Below, piece after piece: positions 7,015-11,198 of a stretch of DNA of 11,198 nt. Origin of the DNA: CAZOVB01 sp964583095 (GTDB taxonomy: Bacteria; Planctomycetota; Phycisphaerae; SM23-33). The DNA lies in contig CAZOVB010000097.1 of the NCBI GenBank assembly GCA_964583095.1, positions 1 to 11,198 of the forward strand, read 5' to 3'. The position numbers and the translations under genes are program-made. A model generated the notes under the pieces. It saw only the letters and a program-made list of their open reading frames with translations, was not told the DNA's origin and searched no databases. Positions within the stretch are counted from its first letter, which is position 1. Each line of letters opens with the position of its first letter.

Positions 7015-7208
7015 TTCGTTTCCTCCTCTCCCAGCTCATCCTCGATCAGCTCCGCACGCATGATTCGCGTGCTTCGCGCCGCGCGGAATCGCAGCCGCAC
7101 GTCACCCGTCCGCAGTCGATCGACGATCACCTCGCAAGGCCCATCCACGACGACGCGTTCCCCGATTCGCCGGTTTAGCACCAGCGTCGTTTTATCGTTT
7201 GTTTGCAT
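7011..7208 (-). CDS. csrA: CsrA-family RNA-binding translational regulator
   Basis: This 65-residue protein has the CsrA pattern. LVLNRRIGERVVVDG matches the first strand LxLxRRxGExxxI, and the core VIVDRLRTGDVRLRFRA matches the VxVxxxxGxxVRLGIxA block. STRIMRAEL corresponds to the V-x-R-x-E/A segment that contacts GGA motifs in RNA. CsrA dimers bind GGA hairpins near ribosome-binding sites and block or stabilise mRNAs. A phage copy may tune phage late/early switching or host metabolism. AAAGGG lies about 10 bases before ATG 7208, inside the direct repeat that borders the assembly gap. A further ATG at 7215 is out of frame and leads only to a 7-codon peptide. Confidence 0.85.
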   Translation of the reverse strand: MQTNDKTTLVLNRRIGERVVVDGPCEVIVDRLRTGDVRLRFRAARSTRIMRAELIEDELGEEETK

Positions 7209-7209
7209 T

Positions 7210-7244
7210 TTGCATCTACCCTTTGTCCGTTTGTTCGCTTCTAC
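7210..7244. repeat. 35-bp direct repeat, left copy
   Basis: The 35 bases here are identical to 7346-7380, on the far side of the N run. Read on the minus strand, the repeat ends with ACAAAGGGTAG-ATG-CAA, a ribosome-binding site and start codon, immediately before csrA. The copy ends exactly at the gap, which shows why the assembly broke here. Confidence 0.9.
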
Positions 7245-7344
7245 NNNNNNNNNNNNNNNNNNNNNNNNNNNNNNNNNNNNNNNNNNNNNNNNNNNNNNNN
7301 NNNNNNNNNNNNNNNNNNNNNNNNNNNNNNNNNNNNNNNNNNNN
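7245..7344. other. Assembly gap (100 N)
   Basis: Exactly 100 Ns, the usual placeholder for a gap of unknown size. True content and length cannot be read. The identical sequence on both sides means a tandem or dispersed repeat is involved. Any gene call across the Ns is unsafe. Confidence 0.98.
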
Positions 7345-7345
7345 C

Positions 7346-7380
7346 TTGCATCTACCCTTTGTCCGTTTGTTCGCTTCTAC
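7346..7380. repeat. 35-bp direct repeat, right copy
   Basis: Identical to 7210-7244, but the base next to it differs (c7345 against t7209), so the identity stops at 35 bases. On the minus strand it supplies AAAGGG and ATG (7351) followed by CAA, reading into the gap. A small gene could therefore start here and be hidden by the Ns. Confidence 0.9.
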
Positions 7381-7389
7381 TTTCCCCAC

Positions 7390-7418
7390 GTTTGGCACCG
7401 AAAAACACGGTGCCAAAC
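7390..7418. other. Perfect 11-bp hairpin
   Basis: GTTTGGCACCG (7390-7400) pairs perfectly with CGGTGCCAAAC (7408-7418) around a 7-base loop. No T-run follows on the minus strand, and only a weak TTTT occurs 4 bases on along the plus strand. It is thus a poor intrinsic terminator for the operon. It could be an mRNA-stabilising or processing structure, a protein-binding palindrome, or part of a small RNA. Confidence 0.7.
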
Positions 7419-7438
7419 CAACCTTTTGCGAGCGGTCC

Positions 7439-7873
7439 CTACGCGACCGACTTTTGAGTAAATAACTCCAGCATTTCACGTAGCTTTTCGACCTCACCAC
7501 GTAGCCGCTCGCATTCTTTCTCTGCCGACAGGCACCGCTCTTTCCAACTGACTCGCTCCGTCGGGCGATCCCGCTTCTGCGACTGGATCACCTCAGCGAT
7601 CATTTCACGTAAGTTCCGGCCCTGCCACTCTTCCGCAGTCGGGTAAGATTCCAAGACCGCAACGAGCGTAAGAAACGTCACCGCCGCGTCCTCCAGCTCC
7701 CGATCCAGCATGTCAAGCTCGTTGACCCCGTTGGTTTCGCACCACTCCCGAAACGCTTGCTCGTGATAACAATCCCGCAACAGCACCGCACGCTGATAAA
7801 GCAGATCAACGCCCTGCTTTCGCAGCTCTCGCTGCTCGTTCATCCGAAGTTGCCAATTCCGTTTCTTTCCCAT
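7439..7873 (-). CDS. Hypothetical protein with C-terminal coiled coil
   Basis: I choose ATG 7873 (MGKKRNWQL), with GGAG 8 bases upstream. A GTG at 7909 would add 12 residues. The 144-residue product is helical and highly charged. The central part has YHEQAFREWCETNG and a Leu-rich helix (DRELEDAAVTFLTLVAVLES). The last 35 residues form a coiled coil with regular Leu/Val heptads (CERLRGEVEKLREMLELF). No enzyme motif is visible and I recognise no family. The gene follows the dead TnpB/Cas12-like gene directly, and its start region overlaps the sequence that encodes the displaced zinc ribbon. The two may be linked in expression and perhaps in function. Confidence 0.6.
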   Translation of the reverse strand: MGKKRNWQLRMNEQRELRKQGVDLLYQRAVLLRDCYHEQAFREWCETNGVNELDMLDRELEDAAVTFLTLVAVLESYPTAEEWQGRNLREMIAEVIQSQKRDRPTERVSWKERCLSAEKECERLRGEVEKLREMLELFTQKSVA

Positions 7874-8015
7874 TTCCAAATCTCCCATACCAAGAACGAA
7901 GAAATCCACAGTCGCTACACACCGGCGGGCTGCCGTTTAGCACGCTTGCCGCGCTTTGACGCATTAGCTTTCCGCACGCCTGACACGCCACCGGAGGCAG
8001 CATCACCTTTGCTTT
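7806..8015 (-). other. Zinc ribbon and RuvC-III-like tail in the +1 frame of the TnpB/Cas12-like gene
   Basis: One frame over from the 7915-9207 gene, the minus strand encodes PPVACQACGKLM, 18 residues between the cysteine pairs in total, and then VCSDCGF. This is a CxxC-x18-CxxC zinc ribbon of the kind that interrupts the RuvC domain of TnpB and Cas12 proteins. Then comes SDERAARAA, which resembles the ADxNAAxNI RuvC-III motif. Skipping one base near the A-run at 8013-8016 would join it smoothly to GIGFETK of the main frame. Either the gene has suffered a recent frameshift, the assembly has a one-base error, or a +1 frameshift occurs. The tail overlaps the start of the next gene. Confidence 0.6.
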
Positions 8016-9207
8016 TCGTCTCAAAGCCAATCCCCTCATGCTCGCACTTCGCCGACAACATCGAGCCGAACTGAAAATAATCCCAGTACATCGCGTGACG
8101 GCCATCGTTACCCGCTTGCGAAAGATACCGGGAATCACGACGACCATCCTTCGGCTGGATGTAAACGATCCGGCCATACCCGCGACTTACTGCCAATCGC
8201 ACCAGCCGCGTCGTGACTTCGTTGTTGTACCGCTTCGTGAAATCCTTCCACCGACTCGATAGCCGCGTCCACACTCCATCTGCCCGACTGCGTCCGTGGC
8301 CCTTCTGAGCAGAGCCAGCCCAGCGGTAATGCTCTTTGCGGTTGGCTCGCTCTTGCTGAATCCGCCGACGTGCGAACTCCACATGCTTGCCGTTGCCGCC
8401 GAACCCATGAGACACGTGGCCAAGCCGAATCCACCACGGCATCCGCCGCCCTGGCCGAATCACTAGCACCTTGTCTGGGTCCACCTCGGGCCGTTCTTGC
8501 TTTGGCATTTCATACGACACCATGGCGAACCATTTGCCTTTGATATAGACGAGATTGCTGCCTTTCCATGCGTACTCGCCCGACAAAATGCGATCAACAA
8601 TCGTTCGCACGCTGCGGCATTTGCGTTTTCCCAGTATGAGCTCGCATTTTTCTACCACCGACTTTCCGCTGTCGGCCAATCGCTCGACACGCAATTCAAG
8701 AATGTACTTGCCGCCCTCCTTTCGCAGTTTGGCATTATCTTTGTCGAATGGGATCGGCTGCGGTTTATGAAATGATGGCAGCGACTCATTAGCGAACAGA
8801 ATTGACACCCAGCCCGGAAGATTGCCGCTCGCTGCCTTGCGCTTATTCAATCGCGACTGCCACGCGTTTGTCAGCAGCCCCCGAGTCCGTGCATTCACGC
8901 CCGGAAACTCTGCCGACAAAATGCGATAGAACGATCGCTGATCCGCACTCTTGGTCAACGGCGGCTCCAGCGCCTTGCACGGCCATTGCGGCTTTGGCCC
9001 CTCCTTAGTCTGCTTCCATTTCGCGAACGCATCAAAATGATCGCGGAGTTTTGCCGCCGATTCGTTGTTGGCGTGATGGCATAGCCATATCTGCCACAGC
9101 CGATTCGTCATCCGCTGACAATCCACAGCCAGCTGCCGCCAATTATCACGCTGGCCTGACGCCTTGCCAAATCCAGCGATTTCAATCTTCGCACAACGAA
9201 CCGTCAC
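7915..9207 (-). CDS. TnpB/Cas12-like protein with substituted RuvC catalytic residues
   Basis: The start is GTG 9207, with GGAG 7 bases upstream; TTG 9222 is an alternative. The 430-residue frame has the TnpB/Cas12 layout: an N-terminal beta/helical part (AKIEIAGF), a basic helical middle, and KWFAMVSYEM before the RuvC domain. RuvC-I reads VLVIRPGRRMPWW, with R251 where the family has Asp (IDPG/IDLG). After the bridge-type helix (KDFTKRYNNEVTTRLVRLAV), RuvC-II reads GRIVYIQPKDG with Q351 in place of Glu. Both metal-binding positions are therefore lost, and cleavage is unlikely while RNA-guided DNA binding could remain. The frame ends in a Lys/Arg-rich stretch where a zinc ribbon is expected; that ribbon is in the +1 frame (7806-8015). 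No transposon ends, TnpA or CRISPR array are seen. The call rests on motif pattern, not on a search. Confidence 0.65.
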   Translation of the reverse strand: MTVRCAKIEIAGFGKASGQRDNWRQLAVDCQRMTNRLWQIWLCHHANNESAAKLRDHFDAFAKWKQTKEGPKPQWPCKALEPPLTKSADQRSFYRILSAEFPGVNARTRGLLTNAWQSRLNKRKAASGNLPGWVSILFANESLPSFHKPQPIPFDKDNAKLRKEGGKYILELRVERLADSGKSVVEKCELILGKRKCRSVRTIVDRILSGEYAWKGSNLVYIKGKWFAMVSYEMPKQERPEVDPDKVLVIRPGRRMPWWIRLGHVSHGFGGNGKHVEFARRRIQQERANRKEHYRWAGSAQKGHGRSRADGVWTRLSSRWKDFTKRYNNEVTTRLVRLAVSRGYGRIVYIQPKDGRRDSRYLSQAGNDGRHAMYWDYFQFGSMLSAKCEHEGIGFETKSKGDAASGGVSGVRKANASKRGKRAKRQPAGV

Positions 9208-9235
9208 GGCAAAACTCCGCAAAATGTAGGGTAGA

Positions 9236-9317
9236 GGCGAGTGCTACGCGGCTCTCGGGGTCCGCAGCTTTTCTCGCCTTTGGTGGTGCAATCCACCATC
9301 GCTTGGCGACGCCAAGC
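9236..9317. ncRNA. Hairpin-rich leader upstream of the TnpB/Cas12-like gene
   Basis: Three stem-loops lie in 82 bases. GGCGAG (9236-9241) pairs with CTCGCC (9273-9278) around a GCGG/CCGC inner pair. TGGTGG (9281-9286) pairs with CCACCA (9293-9298). GCTTGGC (9301-9307) pairs with GCCAAGC (9311-9317) across a 3-base loop. No coding frame fits. It could be a structured 5' leader, a guide-RNA scaffold for the adjacent protein, or leftover regulatory structure. Strand and function are unknown. Confidence 0.45.
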
Positions 9318-9323
9318 TGTTTC

Positions 9324-9387
9324 AAAAAGCCCGCTCGCAACCAAGCCAATCATCACCCCTACGAGGAATGAAAATCTGCGAGCGGGC
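9324..9387 (-). terminator. Intrinsic terminator with long loop after the winged-helix gene
   Basis: On the minus strand, GCCCGCTCGCA (9387-9377) and TGCGAGCGGGC (9339-9329) form a perfect 11-bp stem. Five Ts follow at 9328-9324. The stem starts 8 bases after the stop of the 9396-9674 gene. The 37-base loop is unusually long and contains GCTTGG, which could pair instead with CCAAGC of the next hairpin. Confidence 0.75.
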
Positions 9388-9395
9388 CGGATGGT

Positions 9396-9674
9396 TCAAC
9401 AAACAACGCGATACGTCGACGCAGGATTTCGCGTGATCTGGCAGCGGCGGCGGCCAACCTTTTCGACGTATCCGCTGTCGACCAATTCCTTGACACGTTT
9501 GCGGTACGTCTCCCGCATGCGGCCGTAACGATGCTCCGCGACCGCGGCCGCTTCCATCGCCGTCGGCGCGTCGCCCGACGCATTGCAATCGCGGATCGCT
9601 TCCAGCAATGCGTCCTGCGGACGGTTCAGCGGCGGAAGGTCACGCGGATCCTGAAAGAGCGCTGGCTGTTCCAT
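9396..9674 (-). CDS. Small winged-helix-like DNA-binding protein
   Basis: ATG 9674 is preferred, with AGGG 8 bases upstream; the frame continues to a TTG at 9719. The 92-residue product has a Pro-rich N-terminus (about 1-18), then helices DALLEAIRDC and PTAMEAAAVAEHRYGRMR. A recognition-type helix TYRKRVKELVDSGYVEK follows, and a short beta wing (RRRCQITRNPASTYRVV). This is the pattern of a winged-helix DNA-binding domain, common among small phage regulators. Its target is unknown. It lies between two intrinsic terminators and so is probably its own transcription unit, with a hairpin-rich leader upstream (9727-9782). Confidence 0.65.
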   Translation of the reverse strand: MEQPALFQDPRDLPPLNRPQDALLEAIRDCNASGDAPTAMEAAAVAEHRYGRMRETYRKRVKELVDSGYVEKVGRRRCQITRNPASTYRVVC

Positions 9675-9726
9675 GGGAAAGACCCTATGCAGCAGCGAGC
9701 AACGCAGAGGAACCTGCAAAGATGCT

Positions 9727-9782
9727 CGCCCGGTTAAGTGTTGCCGGGCGGCCTGGCCTGACCCCGCGAGGCGCGGATCAGG
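9727..9782. other. Two hairpins upstream of the winged-helix gene
   Basis: CGCCCGG (9727-9733) pairs with CCGGGCG (9744-9750). CCTGA (9757-9761) plus CCGCG (9764-9768) pair with CGCGG (9772-9776) plus TCAGG (9778-9782). They lie between the XRE terminator and the start of the next minus-strand gene, so they would form a structured 5' leader if transcription begins upstream. No known riboswitch is recognised. Confidence 0.5.
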
Positions 9783-9784
9783 GC

Positions 9785-9817
9785 AAAAAGAAACCCGACG
9801 TTTGATTCAACGTCGGG
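9785..9817 (-). terminator. Intrinsic terminator after the XRE-like repressor
   Basis: On the minus strand, a perfect 9-bp stem CCCGACGTT/AACGTCGGG (9817-9809 with 9802-9794, 6-base loop) is followed by TTTCTTTTT (9793-9785). It lies 43 bases after the repressor stop. This is a classic factor-independent terminator. Confidence 0.85.
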
Positions 9818-9860
9818 GAGTATCGGGATTTAATCCGCAGGTGTCAAGCGGAATATGACA

Positions 9861-10082
9861 CTACAAGGAGATTTTTTTCCGGCTAGTCTGAACGCGAAGC
9901 TCGCAGCCAACAGCGGCAGCGATCTTTTCCGCTAAAGACAAAGACATTTTGTGCTTGCTTGCCAGGACTGCGTGCAAGTGCTGGCGAGTGCAGCCGACTT
10001 CCTTCGCAAGCGAGGTCATCGAGAACTCGCCGCGATCGATGCAGATGCGGACTTGTTTTGCTAAGTCTTCCATGGCGGACAT
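9861..10082 (-). CDS. XRE/Cro-like HTH repressor
   Basis: Starting at ATG 10082 (AGGCAAGG just upstream) gives 73 residues; ATG 10073 or TTG 10109 are alternatives. The core is a lambda-repressor-type helix-turn-helix: FSMTSLAKEVGCTRQHLHAV at about 20-39, then KMSLSLAEKIAAAVGCEL at about 45-62, and a basic tail. It resembles the small antitoxin/Cro-type members that make one HTH domain and nothing else. It sits beside the attachment site and integrase, divergent from the latter, a usual place for a lysogeny repressor. A TGTCAA-N-TTGAC palindrome directly upstream may be its operator. It has its own terminator. Confidence 0.82.
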   Translation of the reverse strand: MSAMEDLAKQVRICIDRGEFSMTSLAKEVGCTRQHLHAVLASKHKMSLSLAEKIAAAVGCELRVQTSRKKISL

Positions 10083-10104
10083 TTTGCCTTGCCTTCCGCT
10101 TTCT

Positions 10105-10121
10105 GTCAATTAGCATTTGAC
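10105..10121. promoter_or_regulatory. Candidate repressor operator palindrome
   Basis: GTCAA (10105-10109) and TTGAC (10117-10121) form a palindrome with a 7-base AT-rich centre, 23 bases before the repressor start. TTGACA on the minus strand (10109-10104) also resembles a -35 box, but the matching -10 is poor. Autoregulation by the XRE-like protein is a reasonable inference. Confidence 0.4.
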
Positions 10122-10128
10122 GGTCAGG

Positions 10129-10198
10129 CGCGACAGAGCTGTTGAATCAAACGCCAGGCGTTGAATTGCAGGCCTCGCGGTTACTGCACTCTGTCGCG
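10129..10198. repeat. 10-bp inverted repeat flanking GTTGAAT direct repeats
   Basis: CGCGACAGAG (10129-10138) and CTCTGTCGCG (10189-10198) are perfect inverse copies ending 2 bases before the tRNA fragment. Inside are two GTTGAAT copies (10141 and 10160) around the palindrome ACGCC-A-GGCGT (10151-10161). They are candidate integrase arm or excisionase sites. Confidence 0.6.
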
Positions 10199-10200
10199 AG

Positions 10201-10252
<52 letters not shown>

Positions 10253-10258
10253 GTTGCC

Positions 10259-10273
10259 ACCGGAACGACCGGT
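10259..10273. other. Short palindrome beside the att core
   Basis: ACCGG (10259-10263) and CCGGT (10269-10273) form a 5-bp dyad with a 5-base centre, 11 bases beyond the tRNA fragment. It is a candidate integrase core-type or accessory protein site; weak on its own. Confidence 0.35.
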
Positions 10274-10326
10274 AAATGCGCCACAGATGGTGGGCGACAA
10301 GCGATTGTTCTCCGCTGTTTTTGGCC

Positions 10327-10351
10327 CGCCGCACGCCATTGGCGTGCGGCG
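10327..10351. other. Perfect 11-bp GC-rich hairpin upstream of integrase
   Basis: CGCCGCACGCC (10327-10337) and GGCGTGCGGCG (10341-10351) pair perfectly across ATT. An outer pair GATTGTT (10303-10309) and AACAATC (10356-10362) could extend it. No T-run follows on the plus strand. Read leftward, the stem is followed by a purine-rich stretch. It may limit read-through into the integrase gene or hold a protein. Confidence 0.6.
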
Positions 10352-10393
10352 TAGAAACAATCTGCATGGAGGCCGCAAACCCTGGAGACAACC

Positions 10394-11198
10394 ATGCTTT
10401 TGACAGAACTTGCAAACGAATACGTGCCCGAATCGTATCAAACAGTGACCGCATCGACGACCGGATATCTGGTCGCTTGCGCGCAAAGCTACGGCCGATT
10501 TCTAGATCGACCGGCGACGACAGACGACTTGGACCAAGCCCTCGCCAACAAATATGTGCGGTGGCTGGCGGCAAATCGCTCGCCGTCCACCACCCGGACG
10601 AAGCGATCCGGGCTACTGATGCTGTGGCGATACGCCGCGCGGCTGGAACTCTGTGCCCCCCCACCGCGGCTGGTGTCGATGCGGGCTCCAAAGCCGACCG
10701 TGCGGGCGTGGACGCTGGACGAAGTGCGGCAGCTGCGGGATCACTGCCTCACGCTGCGCGGGCGGTTCGCCAACATCCCGAAGCGGCTGTATTTTGCCTC
10801 GCTGGTCGCGGCCGGATACGAGACGGGCTTGCGGCTTGGCGATCAGCTATCGCTGGAACGGACCTGGTTCGTGCCGCTCCCAGGGGGCGAGGCGAGGCTG
10901 ACGATGGTCGAGGCCAAGACCGGCAAACCGTGTCGGCGCGTGCTGTCGGCTGAGACCATGCGGTTGGTCGACCAGAGTATGGCCAGCCAACCGGAACGCC
11001 GGCTGGTGTGGCCGCTGGACGTCCGCCGCGAGACATTTTACGAACATTTCCGGCGGCTGGTTGCGGGAGCTGGCATCCGCCAGGGCACGTACCGGTACCT
11101 GCGACGCGCGGCGGGCACGCAGGCGGAAAAGCAACGCCCGGGAGGCGGCCGACTGTTTCTCGGCCACAGCAGCGAGCAGGTGACGCGAGATTCTTACC
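10394..11198 (+). CDS. int: Tyrosine recombinase (phage integrase), 3'-truncated
   Basis: ATG 10394 follows GGAGA by 5 bases. The frame stays open for 268 codons and leaves the window. The N-terminal part (about 1-100) has the SAM-like core-binding layout (NKYVRWLAANRSPSTTRTKR), and the catalytic domain follows. ArgI is R147 in GYETGLRLGDQLSL, the beta-hairpin Lys is K175 in EAKTGK, ArgII is R237 in YRYLRRAAGT, the His/Trp box is H258 in LGHSS, and the Tyr nucleophile is Y268 in TRDSY, the last codon visible. The usual His of the HxLRR box is Arg here. It catalyses site-specific insertion and excision of the phage between attP and a host tRNA gene, and the tRNA-Met fragment upstream is the likely site. 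No large N-terminal arm-binding domain is seen, though the length suggests a simple integrase. Confidence 0.88.
   Translation, partial: MLLTELANEYVPESYQTVTASTTGYLVACAQSYGRFLDRPATTDDLDQALANKYVRWLAANRSPSTTRTKRSGLLMLWRYAARLELCAPPPRLVSMRAPKPTVRAWTLDEVRQLRDHCLTLRGRFANIPKRLYFASLVAAGYETGLRLGDQLSLERTWFVPLPGGEARLTMVEAKTGKPCRRVLSAETMRLVDQSMASQPERRLVWPLDVRRETFYEHFRRLVAGAGIRQGTYRYLRRAAGTQAEKQRPGGGRLFLGHSSEQVTRDSY

Noticed and set aside
7210..7380. A CRISPR array beside the Cas12-like gene
   Set aside because: Only two repeat copies are visible, with Ns between them. They overlap a ribosome-binding site and start codon, so a gene leader is the simpler reading. Kept only as a possibility.
7390..7418. An intrinsic terminator between the TnpB-side genes and csrA
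   Set aside because: The stem is perfect, but no T-run follows it on the minus strand, so it is listed only as a hairpin.
7439..9395. An IS200/IS605-type insertion sequence carrying tnpB
   Set aside because: No tnpA, no recognisable end hairpins with a target motif, and no flanking repeats. The neighbours are phage genes.
10276..10953. A 225-residue open frame on the plus strand
   Set aside because: It overlaps the integrase in another frame and has no domain pattern; the integrase frame carries all catalytic motifs.

Overview
The window reads as part of a temperate double-stranded DNA phage (or prophage/episome) of a GC-rich bacterium. It has a DNA recombination and replication module, a run of small phage-type genes, two small DNA-binding regulators, and an attachment site next to a tyrosine integrase. 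Nothing in the sequence fixes the host. A planctomycete-like bacterium is only a guess from gene flavour and base composition.

Regions 1-7208 are a tightly packed minus-strand operon, read right to left. The order is CsrA (7208-7011), two unknown proteins, a YqaJ-type exonuclease, a Bet/RecT-type annealing protein, a Rad50/SMC-like ATPase, a small protein ending in a probable sliding-clamp-binding motif, a coiled-coil protein, a phage replication organizer, a probable helicase loader, a RuvC-like junction resolvase, and a Cys-rich protein cut by the window edge. Many junctions are ATGA or GTGA overlaps. Exonuclease, annealing protein and resolvase suggest recombination-linked replication. The replication organizer gene carries two arrays of four TCGCGA sites with an exact 11-bp period, plus a heptamer repeat. 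This is a candidate origin placed inside the initiator gene, as in lambda.

Regions 7209-7438 hold a 100-N assembly gap flanked by identical 35-bp direct repeats that contain a ribosome-binding site and start codon, and then a perfect 11-bp hairpin. Next come an unknown coiled-coil gene (7873-7439) and the most notable gene: a TnpB/Cas12-like protein (9207-7915). Its RuvC-I Asp and RuvC-II Glu are replaced by Arg and Gln. Its zinc ribbon lies intact in the +1 frame just past the point where the main frame stops making sense. A dense series of hairpins lies directly upstream (9236-9387). This looks like a nuclease-dead, RNA-guided-type protein without transposon ends, a transposase or a visible CRISPR array.

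Regions 9396-10393 hold a small winged-helix-like gene and an XRE/Cro-like repressor, both on the minus strand and each followed by an intrinsic terminator. Then comes a non-coding attachment region with the 3' half of a tRNA-Met(CAT) and several inverted repeats. The tyrosine integrase begins at 10394 on the plus strand and runs off the window exactly at its catalytic Tyr. Phage-type genes lie on both sides of the tRNA fragment, so it fits attP of a non-integrated phage better than the edge of a prophage.
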